Source: Streptomyces sp. Alt3
Lineage (GTDB): Bacteria; Actinomycetota; Actinomycetes; Streptomycetales; Streptomycetaceae
Assembly: GCF_030719215.1 (NCBI RefSeq)
Contig: NZ_CP120983.1
Span: forward strand, 4,092,001-4,156,000
DNA length: 64,000 nucleotides
Direction of reading: 5' to 3'
The notes under the pieces: model-generated
Seen by the model: only the letters and a program-made list of their open reading frames with translations
Database searches by the model: none
What the model was told of the DNA's origin: nothing
Position numbers and translations under genes: made by a program
In this document: positions 33,152 to 41,251 of the stretch, one piece after another
Layout: the number at the start of each line of letters is the position of its first letter
Position numbering within the stretch: the stretch's first letter is position 1

Positions 33152-33519
33152 CGCGCGCCCCCTCCCAGCAGCCGCTTAAGGGCGGCGTCCAGGTCTTGGG
33201 CCAGCTGTGCATGGTCGGCGTCACCCGATCCGGGTAGCGCTCGTACGACAACAAGGCTACCGGGGGGCAGCTGGGCAAGCCGATCGCGGACAAGGTGACG
33301 AAGCTTCCGCTTCACCGCCGTGCGCACGACTGCTCCACCCACTGCTTTGCTGACAACGAAACCCGCACGCGGCGGGGGAGCACTCTCCCCTGTCACGTGC
33401 GGGTCCGTAGCACCGCTGCGTAGATGCACGACGAGAAGCGGGCGTCCGGCCCGACGTCCCCGGCGTACAGCGACCGCGAAGTCCTCGCGCCGCCTCAGCC
33501 GATTCTCGGTAGGCAGCAC
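33148..33519 (-). CDS. rnpA: Ribonuclease P protein component
   Basis: Protein subunit of RNase P, which matures the 5' end of tRNAs. The 123-aa product begins MLPTENRLRRREDFAVAVRR, has FVVSKAVGGAVVRTAVKRKL with the RNR-type basic helix (here AVVRTAVKRKLR), and matches family length. It is 18 bases after rpmH and overlaps yidD. Confidence 0.95.
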   Translation of the reverse strand: MLPTENRLRRREDFAVAVRRGRRAGRPLLVVHLRSGATDPHVTGESAPPPRAGFVVSKAVGGAVVRTAVKRKLRHLVRDRLAQLPPGSLVVVRALPGSGDADHAQLAQDLDAALKRLLGGGAR

Positions 33520-33537
33520 GTCATGACCTGACCGCGA

Positions 33538-33675
33538 TCAGGCGGACAGGTTTGCGCGACCCTTGCCACGGCGGTTCGCGAGAATCGCGCGGCCGGCACG
33601 GGTACGCATACGCAGTCGGAAGCCATGGGTCTTGGCGCGACGACGATTGTTCGGCTGGAAGGTGCGCTTGCTCAC
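33538..33675 (-). CDS. rpmH: 50S ribosomal protein L34
   Basis: A 45-aa basic ribosomal protein: GTG-started SKRTFQPNNRRRAKTHGFRL, then RMRTRAGRAILANRRGKG and the end RANLSA. Length and sequence match the family. First gene of the leftward rpmH-rnpA-yidD-yidC-jag cluster, divergent from dnaA. Confidence 0.97.
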   Translation of the reverse strand: MSKRTFQPNNRRRAKTHGFRLRMRTRAGRAILANRRGKGRANLSA

Positions 33676-33907
33676 TCGGGGGCTCCAGAAATGATTCGTG
33701 TGTTGGCGGGACATCGCCTGGCTGTCACCGTGCGCCCACGAGGAACTCGCGTAAACGCCTTAGTGCACCGCTTCACAATCACAGATCGTGATGTTTGCCC
33801 ATCGGAGGCAGGCGGCAGCAGCCATCGACAACTCGACCTGGTCACGGTACGCGCGGCTACGCCATCCGGTCAAACCGGCTCCGCAGCACCCCCTGCTGTA
33901 CACAGCC

Positions 33908-33950
33908 TGTGGACAACAACTTGAACCGCGCGGGTCGGCCTGACTACCGT
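33908..33950 (+). promoter_or_regulatory. Candidate dnaA promoter with DnaA box
   Basis: TTGAAC (33921-33926), 18 bases, TACCGT (33945-33950) is a plausible vegetative promoter about 105 bases before dnaA. A perfect TTGTCCACA box (33908-33916, minus strand) abuts the -35, consistent with DnaA autoregulation. The remainder of the 381-base gap 33676-34056 should carry the divergent rpmH promoter; nothing else was recognised. Confidence 0.6.
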
Positions 33951-34056
33951 GGCTGAACTCCGGTTCTTTTCCTTCCTGCCTGCCGGGCCTCACCCGACCC
34001 GACCCATCCCGTCCCGAGAAGCACACATTCGTGGGACATGCGAGAGAGCGTGCCTT

Positions 34057-35835
34057 GTGGCTGATGTACCTGCCGATCTTGCCGCAGTGTGGCCGCGAGT
34101 GCTGGAGCAACTCCTCGGGGAGGGCCAGCAGGGCATCGAGCCGAAGGACAAGCAGTGGATCGAGCGCTGCCAGCCGCTGGCACTCGTCGCCGACACCGCG
34201 CTGCTGGCCGTACCCAACGAGTGGGGCAAGCGTGTCCTGGAGGGCCGGCTCGCACCGCTGATCAGCGAGACCCTCACCCGTGAGTGCGGGCGCCCGATCA
34301 GGATCGCAATCACCGTCGACGATTCGGCGGGCGAGCCTCCCGCCCCGCCGGCGCCCCCGATGCACCAGCCCCCCCAGGGGCAGCAGTCGCACCGCTACCA
34401 AGGACCGCGGCACGACGAGCCCCCGCGCAACGACGGGTACGACAGCTACGGCCCCCGGCCCTCCGACGACGGCATGCCCACGGCCCGCCCCGCCTACCCC
34501 GACTACCAGCAGCACCGCCCTGAGCCCGGCGCCTGGCCCCGAGCTCAGGAGGACCTCTCCTGGCAGCCCCGGCACGGCGGGTATCAGGAACGTGATCCCT
34601 ACGCGCGCCCGCAGCAGCCGCAGCACGACTACCGTCCGCAGCCGCCCGAACACCAGGGCTACGAGCCGCAGCGGGACAGCCGGGACCGTCACGATCTGCA
34701 GGACCAGCAGCCCCAACACCGCCAGGGCCCTCCCGGCACCGGGAGGGCCGGCGGAGGCCCCATGGGCACCCAGTCCGCGCCACCGCCCGGAACCGGGGAA
34801 CCGCACGCCCGACTGAACCCGAAGTACCTCTTCGACACCTTCGTCATCGGCGCCTCCAACCGCTTCGCGCACGCGGCGGCCGTCGCCGTCGCCGAGGCTC
34901 CCGCGAAGGCGTACAACCCCCTCTTCATCTACGGGGAGTCGGGACTGGGCAAGACCCACCTCCTGCACGCCATCGGGCACTACGCGCGGAGCCTCTACCC
35001 CGGCACCCGGGTGCGGTACGTGAGCTCCGAGGAGTTCACCAACGAGTTCATCAACTCGATCCGCGACGGAAAGGGAGACACCTTCCGCAAGCGGTACCGC
35101 GACGTGGACATCCTCCTGGTCGACGACATCCAGTTCCTGGCGAGCAAGGAGTCGACGCAGGAGGAGTTCTTCCACACCTTCAACACGCTCCACAACGCCA
35201 ACAAGCAGATCGTCCTGTCCTCGGACCGTCCGCCCAAGCAGCTGGTGACGCTCGAGGACCGGCTGCGCAACCGGTTCGAGTGGGGCCTCACCACGGACGT
35301 CCAGCCGCCCGAGCTGGAGACCCGTATCGCGATCCTCCGCAAGAAGGCCGTGCAGGAACAGCTCAACGCCCCGCCGGAGGTGCTCGAGTTCATCGCCTCG
35401 CGGATCTCGCGCAACATCCGTGAGCTGGAGGGCGCTCTCATCCGTGTGACGGCCTTCGCGAGCCTGAACCGGCAGCCCGTGGACCTCGGTCTGACCGAGA
35501 TCGTGCTCAAGGACCTGATCCCGGGCGGCGAGGACTCGGCTCCCGAGATCACCGCGCCGGCCATCATGGCGGCGACCGCGGACTACTTCGGGCTGACAGT
35601 GGAAGATCTCTGCGGATCCTCCCGCAGCCGCGTCCTGGTGACCGCGCGCCAGATCGCCATGTATCTCTGCCGCGAGCTGACGGATCTCTCCCTGCCCAAG
35701 ATCGGTGCCCAGTTCGGCGGGCGCGACCACACCACGGTGATGCACGCCGACCGGAAGATCCGCGCGCTGATGGCGGAGAGGCGCTCCATCTACAACCAGG
35801 TCACCGAGCTCACCAACCGAATCAAGAACGGCTGA
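34057..35835 (+). CDS. dnaA: Chromosomal replication initiator DnaA
   Basis: Binds DnaA boxes and melts oriC. GTG at 34057 gives 592 aa. Domain I is residues 1-85 (ADLAAVWPRVLEQLLGEGQQ). Domain II (~90-245) is a long Pro/Gln/Asp/Tyr-rich linker typical of Streptomyces. The AAA+ domain has GESGLGKTHLLHAIGHYARS (~293) and VDDIQFLASKESTQEEFF. Domain IV has the box-reading signature GRDHTTVMHADRKIR (~555-570). An upstream in-frame ATG at 33949 overlaps the promoter and is rejected. A 17-bp-stem terminator follows. Confidence 0.98.
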   Translation: MADVPADLAAVWPRVLEQLLGEGQQGIEPKDKQWIERCQPLALVADTALLAVPNEWGKRVLEGRLAPLISETLTRECGRPIRIAITVDDSAGEPPAPPAPPMHQPPQGQQSHRYQGPRHDEPPRNDGYDSYGPRPSDDGMPTARPAYPDYQQHRPEPGAWPRAQEDLSWQPRHGGYQERDPYARPQQPQHDYRPQPPEHQGYEPQRDSRDRHDLQDQQPQHRQGPPGTGRAGGGPMGTQSAPPPGTGEPHARLNPKYLFDTFVIGASNRFAHAAAVAVAEAPAKAYNPLFIYGESGLGKTHLLHAIGHYARSLYPGTRVRYVSSEEFTNEFINSIRDGKGDTFRKRYRDVDILLVDDIQFLASKESTQEEFFHTFNTLHNANKQIVLSSDRPPKQLVTLEDRLRNRFEWGLTTDVQPPELETRIAILRKKAVQEQLNAPPEVLEFIASRISRNIRELEGALIRVTAFASLNRQPVDLGLTEIVLKDLIPGGEDSAPEITAPAIMAATADYFGLTVEDLCGSSRSRVLVTARQIAMYLCRELTDLSLPKIGAQFGGRDHTTVMHADRKIRALMAERRSIYNQVTELTNRIKNG

Positions 35836-35863
35836 AGCTCCGGATCAGCAGCACGCCGCGCCC

Positions 35864-35907
35864 AGGGCGCCTCACGAGGACCGTACGACGTCCTCGTGAG
35901 GCGCCCT
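35864..35907 (+). terminator. dnaA terminator
   Basis: Perfect 17-bp stem AGGGCGCCTCACGAGGA / TCCTCGTGAGGCGCCCT with a 10-base loop, 28 bases after the dnaA stop; it insulates oriC from dnaA transcription. Confidence 0.85.
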
Positions 35908-36119
35908 TCTTCGCGTGCAGCCCACGGAACCGGCGCCCGGGGCCGCCCGCGGACATCCCTCAGCGGTGAGCTCTCCCGCAGCGGCGCACCGGCCCCGGGC
36001 GTCCCCGGAGCCTTGTCCTGGAACGCTCCTGAGCCCGCCCGGACGTGCTCCCACGGCAGCCTCCGACGGCCTCCGAGGCCCTCCGCGCAGCACTTTGCCG
36101 CGTTGGGCGACGGCCCGCG

Positions 36120-36690
36120 AGACCGCTCGATCCATGTGGAGTGTTCGAATACAGGCCCCTGACGAGCGCTTCTCCACAGAAGAAGCCAGAATCTGGCGTC
36201 CACAGCCTGGGGACTGTGAAGTTGTCCAGATTGCGTCCACAGGGCCTGCTGTCGATACTCCATCAGGCCAGGTCACATGCCTGGGGATTTGTGGCCAACG
36301 ATGATCCACAGCCTGTGGACAGAATTTTCGTCCACAGGCGCTCGACGATGTTGTCCACCGGCGACCCACAGGCATGCCGTCGTTGTCCCCAGCTTCTCCA
36401 CACCCCTGTCCACTGTTCGGCAACCCAACACCCGCTTTCACTGCCGCGAGTGAAAGGCGTCACACCAGGAGGTCGGATTGAGCTGTGGGGAACGGGGGTA
36501 AAGCTGGGGACAGCCCTGGGGAGAAGTCACCCCGCCCTGTGCATCGGGTGTGCAGAACTTTCGCGTGTCCACAGAAACGCATGGTTGTCCACCGGTGTCA
36601 CCCACAGGGGCGGTGGACAAAAAACCGCTGCTGACCTGCGCAGATGACGTTATCCACGGTTTCCACAGGGCCTACTACTACTACCACTCA
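36120..36690. other. oriC: Chromosomal replication origin oriC
   Basis: The 1071-base dnaA-dnaN spacer has a dense array of DnaA-box-like nonamers in both orientations. Clear ones are TTGTCCACC at 36351, 36585 and (minus) 36612-36620; CTGTCCACA (minus) at 36314-36322; TCGTCCACA at 36328; GCGTCCACA at 36196 and 36233; GTGTCCACA at 36565; TTATCCACG at 36650. TTGTCCAGA (36222), TTGTCCCCA (36383) and TTCTCCACA (36171, and 36394 with one change) are weaker. The TTGTCCACA preference is the GC-rich Streptomyces form. The stretch 35908-36120 shows no recognised element. Confidence 0.95.
36672..36683 (-). other. DnaA-trio-like repeat in oriC
   Basis: Four CTA repeats on the plus strand are 3'-GAT-5' triplets on the minus strand, the motif that DnaA filaments grip on single-stranded origin DNA. 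They follow two DnaA-box-like sites (TTATCCACG at 36650-36658 and TTTCCACA at 36660-36667) and a short GGGC spacer, the expected order. The next ~35 bases are comparatively AT-rich. Confidence 0.6.
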
Positions 36691-36906
36691 GAGTTAGCCA
36701 GGAATCAGCTTCGAAGCAGGGCCTGTGCACAACTCGAGCGGCGACCTCGGCACGCCTCTTGGCACGACTTGACCCCGAGCAGCAACGAGTGTCGGTGCCG
36801 TACGTCAGACTGGACCCCGGCGGTCTCCCCCAGCCTCTCGGCAGGGAGCCCCGTTCAGACGACGAAGGCCAGCAGGGCGAGCGAGCAACAGCAGGAGGCG
36901 GTTCCG

Positions 36907-38037
36907 GTGAAGATCCGGGTGGAGCGCGATGTACTCGCGGAGGCGGTGGCCTGGGTGGCCCGTAGCCTCCCGGCCCGTCCGCCGGCGCCCGTTCTCGCGG
37001 GCCTTCTCCTGAAGGCTGAGGACGGAGCCCTCAGCTTCTCGAGCTTCGACTACGAGGTCTCGGCCAAGGTCTCGGTGGACGCCGAGATCGAGGAGGACGG
37101 GACGGTCCTCGTCTCCGGCCGCCTGCTCGCCGACATCTGCCGCGCCCTGCCGAACCGGCCGGTGGAGATTTCCACGGACGGTGTACGGGCCACGGTGGTC
37201 TGTGGCTCCTCCCGGTTCACACTCCACACACTGCCTGTGGAGGAGTACCCGGCGCTTCCCCAGATGCCGACGGCCACGGGCACCGTCCCCGGTGAGGTCT
37301 TCGCCTCCGCGGCGGCGCAGGTCGCCATCGCGGCCGGCCGCGACGACACCCTGCCCGTCCTGACCGGTGTCCGGATCGAGATCGAGGGCGACACCGTCAC
37401 CCTCGCGTCGACCGACCGCTACCGCTTCGCCGTCCGTGAGTTCCTGTGGAAGCCGGAGAACCCCGACGCCTCGGCCGTCGCTCTGGTGCCCGCCAAGACC
37501 CTTCTGGACACGGCCAAGGCCCTGACCAGCGGCGACACTGTGACGCTGGCGCTGTCCGGCTCAGGTGCGGGCGAGGGGCTCATCGGTTTCGAGGGCGCCG
37601 GCCGCCGGACGACCACGCGGCTGCTCGAGGGTGACCTCCCGAAGTACCGGACGCTCTTCCCGACCGAGTTCAACTCGGTCGCGGTCATCGAGACCGCCCC
37701 GTTCGTCGAGGCCGTCAAGCGCGTGGCCCTCGTCGCCGAGCGCAACACCCCGGTGCGGCTCAGCTTCGAGCAGGGTGTGCTGATCCTCGAGGCCGGATCC
37801 AGCGACGACGCACAGGCTGTGGAGCGTGTCGACGCCGTGCTCGACGGCGACGACATCTCGATCGCCTTCAACCCGACCTTCCTGCTGGACGGGCTCAGCG
37901 CGATCGACTCCCCGGTCGCTCAGCTCTCCTTCACGACGTCGACCAAGCCCGCGCTGCTCAGCGGCCGGCCTGCCGTCGACGCCGAGGCGGACGACGCGTA
38001 CAAGTACCTGATCATGCCGGTCCGCCTCTCCGGCTGA
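36907..38037 (+). CDS. dnaN: DNA polymerase III beta subunit (sliding clamp)
   Basis: Ring-shaped processivity clamp. The 376-aa product starts at GTG 36907 (VKIRVERDVLAEAVAWVARS) with CAGGAGG nine bases upstream. The three clamp repeats are visible, with FALHTLPVEEYPALPQMP-like FTLHTLPVEEYPALPQMP, TGVRIEIEGDTVTLASTDRY, and the C-terminal YKYLIMPVRLSG that forms the partner-binding pocket. The frame stays open upstream into oriC, but that part is not DnaN. Confidence 0.98.
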   Translation: MKIRVERDVLAEAVAWVARSLPARPPAPVLAGLLLKAEDGALSFSSFDYEVSAKVSVDAEIEEDGTVLVSGRLLADICRALPNRPVEISTDGVRATVVCGSSRFTLHTLPVEEYPALPQMPTATGTVPGEVFASAAAQVAIAAGRDDTLPVLTGVRIEIEGDTVTLASTDRYRFAVREFLWKPENPDASAVALVPAKTLLDTAKALTSGDTVTLALSGSGAGEGLIGFEGAGRRTTTRLLEGDLPKYRTLFPTEFNSVAVIETAPFVEAVKRVALVAERNTPVRLSFEQGVLILEAGSSDDAQAVERVDAVLDGDDISIAFNPTFLLDGLSAIDSPVAQLSFTTSTKPALLSGRPAVDAEADDAYKYLIMPVRLSG

Positions 38038-38181
38038 TCCGGCGTGCTTGCTGTCATGGCAGTTTCCGGCGGGCAGGCTCAGCGCCGAGTGGGCTCACCG
38101 TGCTGCACCCCGCCGTGCTGCCCGGCCCGGGCGTAGGCTCGGGCCTGGGTACGAATCGGCACAACGCTTAAGGAATCTCTG

Positions 38182-39060
38182 ATGGAGCTCGGTCTCGTCG
38201 GCCTCGGCAAGATGGGCGGCAACATGCGCGAGCGCATCCGCCGCGCAGGGCACACGGTCATCGGTTACGACCGCAACCCGGACGTCGCCGATGTCCACAG
38301 CCTCGAAGAGCTTGTGGGCAAGCTCAAGGGTCCGCGCGTCGTGTGGGTCATGGTCCCGGCGGGCGCCGCGACGCAGTCGACCATCGACGAGCTGGCCGAT
38401 CTGCTGTCCCCGGGCGACGTCGTCGTGGACGGCGGCAACTCCCGCTGGACCGACGACGAGAAGCACGCGGTCGAGCTGGGCATCAAGGACATCGGCTTCG
38501 TCGACTGCGGTGTCTCCGGCGGTGTCTGGGGCCTCGAGAACGGCTACGCCCTGATGTACGGCGGCACCGAGGAGAACGTCGCCAAGGTCCAGCCGATCTT
38601 CGACGCCCTCAAGCCCGAGGGCGACTTCGGTTCCGTCCACGCGGGCAAGGTCGGCGCCGGCCACTTCGCCAAGATGGTTCACAACGGCATCGAGTACGCG
38701 ATGATGCAGGCCTACGCCGAGGGCTGGGAGCTCCTGGAGAAGGTCGACTCGGTCACCGACGTGCGCGAGGTCTTCCGTTCCTGGCAGGAGGGCACGGTCA
38801 TCCGTTCCTGGCTGCTCGACCTGGCGGTCAACGCGCTGGACGACGACGAGCACCTCGACCAGCTCCGTGGCTTCGCCGCGGACTCCGGCGAGGGCCGGTG
38901 GACGGTCGAGGCCGCCATCGACAACGCCGTGCCGCTGCCCGCGATCACCGCGTCCCTGTTCGCGCGCTTCGCGTCGCGGCAGGACGACTCGCCGCAGATG
39001 AAGATGATCGCCGCGCTGCGCAACCAGTTCGGCGGTCACGCGGTCGAGAACAAGAAGTAG
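38182..39060 (+). CDS. gnd: 6-phosphogluconate dehydrogenase, decarboxylating (short form)
   Basis: Oxidises 6-phosphogluconate to ribulose 5-phosphate in the pentose phosphate pathway. The 292-aa product has GLVGLGKMGGNMRERIRRAG (NADP-binding), VVDGGNSRWTDDEKHAV, CGVSGGVWGLENGYALMYGG and KMVHNGIEYAMMQAYAEG. It is the short (YqeC/GndA-like) form, not the ~470-aa enterobacterial form. AAGGA lies eight bases before the ATG. Its presence between dnaN and recF is typical of actinobacteria. Confidence 0.95.
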   Translation: MELGLVGLGKMGGNMRERIRRAGHTVIGYDRNPDVADVHSLEELVGKLKGPRVVWVMVPAGAATQSTIDELADLLSPGDVVVDGGNSRWTDDEKHAVELGIKDIGFVDCGVSGGVWGLENGYALMYGGTEENVAKVQPIFDALKPEGDFGSVHAGKVGAGHFAKMVHNGIEYAMMQAYAEGWELLEKVDSVTDVREVFRSWQEGTVIRSWLLDLAVNALDDDEHLDQLRGFAADSGEGRWTVEAAIDNAVPLPAITASLFARFASRQDDSPQMKMIAALRNQFGGHAVENKK

Positions 39061-39147
39061 GACCGCACGGGAGCGGGGCCGCGGGCAGCAGCCCGCCCGC
39101 GGCACAGCTGAACACAGCAGAGCAAGCAGTCGGAAGGGTCGGCGACC

Positions 39148-40278
39148 ATGCACGTCACGCATCTCTCGCTGGCCGACTTCCGTTCGTACGCCCGGGTCGA
39201 GGTCCCTCTCGACCCGGGCGTCACCGCGTTCGTGGGGGCCAACGGCCAGGGGAAGACCAACCTCGTGGAGGCGGTCGGCTATCTCGCCACTCTCGGCAGC
39301 CACCGGGTGTCGTCCGACGCCCCCCTGGTGCGGATGGGCGCTGAGCGCGCTGTCGTAAGAGCCGCGGTCACCCAGGGCGAGCGGTCACAGCTGATCGAGC
39401 TCGAGCTCAACCCGGGCCGCGCGAATCGGGCCCGTATCAACAGGTCGTCGCAGGTCAGGCCGCGTGATGTCCTGGGGATAGTACGGACGGTGCTCTTCGC
39501 CCCGGAGGACCTGGCCCTGGTGAAGGGGGATCCGGGCGAGCGGCGGCGCTTTCTCGACGAGCTGATCACCGCGCGTTCCCCCCGGATGGCCGGGGTCCGC
39601 TCCGACTACGAGCGGGTGCTGAAGCAGCGCAACACCCTGCTGAAGTCCGCCGCCATGGCCCGCAGACACGGCGGCCGGTCGATGGACCTGTCCACGCTCG
39701 ACGTCTGGGACCAGCATCTGGGCCGGGTGGGGGCGGAGCTGCTGGCGCAGCGGCTGGATCTCATCGCGACCTTGCAGCCGCTGGCGGACAAGGCGTACGC
39801 GGACGTCGCCCCGGGCGGCGGGCCCGTGACATTGGAGTACCGCAGCTCGGTCGGTTCCGACGTGGAGCCGGCGCGCACCCGCGAGGAGCTGTACGAGCAG
39901 GTGATGGCTGCTCTCGTCCAGGCGCGTAAGCAGGAGATCGAGCGAGGGGTGACCCTGGTCGGACCGCATCGTGACGACCTGGTGCTGGGGCTGCGCGGGA
40001 TGCCGGCGAAGGGCTACGCGAGCCACGGCGAGTCCTGGTCGTACGCCCTGGCGCTGAGGCTGGCCTCGTACGATCTGCTCCGCACGGAGGGCAACGAGCC
40101 CGTTCTGGTGCTCGACGACGTGTTCGCCGAGCTGGACGCGCGCCGGCGCGAGCGGCTGGCGGAGTTGGTTGCCCCTGGCGAGCAGGTGCTGGTGACGGCG
40201 GCTGTGGACGACGACGTCCCGGGTGTGCTCGCCGGAGCGCGGTACGCGGTCTCCGCCGGGGAGGTGGAGCGGCTGTGA
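39148..40278 (+). CDS. recF: DNA replication and repair protein RecF
   Basis: An SMC-like ATPase that loads RecA at gaps. The 376-aa product has MHVTHLSLADFRSYARVEVP, Walker A GANGQGKTNLVEAVGYLATL (~31-50), a signature region GPHRDDLVLGLRGM and Walker B PVLVLDDVFAELDARRRERL. ATG at 39148. Its end overlaps dciA by four bases. Confidence 0.97.
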   Translation: MHVTHLSLADFRSYARVEVPLDPGVTAFVGANGQGKTNLVEAVGYLATLGSHRVSSDAPLVRMGAERAVVRAAVTQGERSQLIELELNPGRANRARINRSSQVRPRDVLGIVRTVLFAPEDLALVKGDPGERRRFLDELITARSPRMAGVRSDYERVLKQRNTLLKSAAMARRHGGRSMDLSTLDVWDQHLGRVGAELLAQRLDLIATLQPLADKAYADVAPGGGPVTLEYRSSVGSDVEPARTREELYEQVMAALVQARKQEIERGVTLVGPHRDDLVLGLRGMPAKGYASHGESWSYALALRLASYDLLRTEGNEPVLVLDDVFAELDARRRERLAELVAPGEQVLVTAAVDDDVPGVLAGARYAVSAGEVERL

Positions 40279-40826
40279 GCGGTGAGGACGGCGCTCAGCA
40301 GGGCCCGGCGAAGCAGCCGGAGGTCTCGGGTGTGGATCTGGCGCGTGTGGCATTGCGTGCCGCCAAGGAGCAGGCCCGTGCCCGGGGCGCGGCAGCGCAG
40401 CAGAAGAACCAGGCCAGACGCGGGGGCGGTCTGCGATCGGGTGCCCGGTCCGACGGCCGCGATCCGCTGGCCCTGGGCTCGGCCATCAACCGGCTGATCA
40501 CCGAGCGGGGCTGGGAGACCCCGGCGGCCGTCGGCGGTGTGATGGGCAGATGGCCGCAGATCGTCGGTGACGACCTGGCCAATCACTGCGTGCCCGTGCG
40601 GTACGACGAGGATCCGGCCGAGCGGGTTCTGACCGTGCAATGCGATTCGACGGCCTGGGCGACGCAGCTCCGGCTGCTCGCGCCGCAACTGGTGGCCCGG
40701 CTGAACACGGATCTGGGGCACGGCACCGTGCGGATGATCAAGGTTCTCGGTCCGGGCGGTCCGCAGCGCAGATTCGGCCCTCTCCGTACTCCGGGGAGCA
40801 GAGGACCCGGCGACACCTACGGCTGA
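40275..40826 (+). CDS. dciA: DciA-type DUF721 protein (putative DnaB loader/operator)
   Basis: DciA proteins are ancestral helicase operators that interact with DnaB in bacteria lacking DnaC/DnaI. The 183-aa product has a basic N-terminal half (AARAAAKEQARARGAAAQQK-like Arg/Gln-rich segment) and a C-terminal KH-like DUF721 domain (~70-160, including WPQIVGDDLANHCVPV and LTVQCDSTAWATQLRLLAPQ, then LNTDLG). Located recF-DUF721-gyrB as in M. tuberculosis Rv0004. GTG start overlapping recF. The 425-base gap after it (40827-41251) holds only a -10-like TAGACT at 41141-41146 for gyrB. Confidence 0.88.
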   Translation: MSGEDGAQQGPAKQPEVSGVDLARVALRAAKEQARARGAAAQQKNQARRGGGLRSGARSDGRDPLALGSAINRLITERGWETPAAVGGVMGRWPQIVGDDLANHCVPVRYDEDPAERVLTVQCDSTAWATQLRLLAPQLVARLNTDLGHGTVRMIKVLGPGGPQRRFGPLRTPGSRGPGDTYG

Positions 40827-41251
40827 GCAGGGCTTTCCTGGATCCGTGGCGCTCGTGGCCCGCGCGGGGCCGGGGCGGACGGAAGACGGCTCACCCGCTT
40901 CTGTCCTGATTCGCCGACCACCCGGTGTTTCTGGTCTGTGCGGCTATGCCCCGCTTTGTGATGTGCATGAAAAGTGAAGCGTCCCTCACCGTAGTGGGAG
41001 GTTGACAGCCCGAAGCGCACAAAGCCCTCGTGAGCCCTCCGGGGGCCCTGTCTGAATATGGGGAGTCGTCAGCCGCTCATTCAGGGCGGCACATGCGTAC
41101 TCAGGCACCGGCAAACCCCCATTCATGTCAGCGCTACCGGTAGACTGGTGGACAATCCCGCTTCCTCGCGGGAGTCGTCGATACAAGCCGAACGACGCAG
41201 CCGCTCCCGCCTGCCGGAGAACGGCCTGTGCTGTGCCAGAAAGGGCGCTTC

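Noticed and set aside
33760..35745. Leftward open frame (661 codons) across dnaA
   Set aside because: Antisense shadow of dnaA caused by GC-rich third positions.
36550..36906. Longer DnaN starting inside oriC
   Set aside because: The region consists of DnaA boxes; the GTG at 36907 has a good ribosome-binding site and the correct N-terminus.
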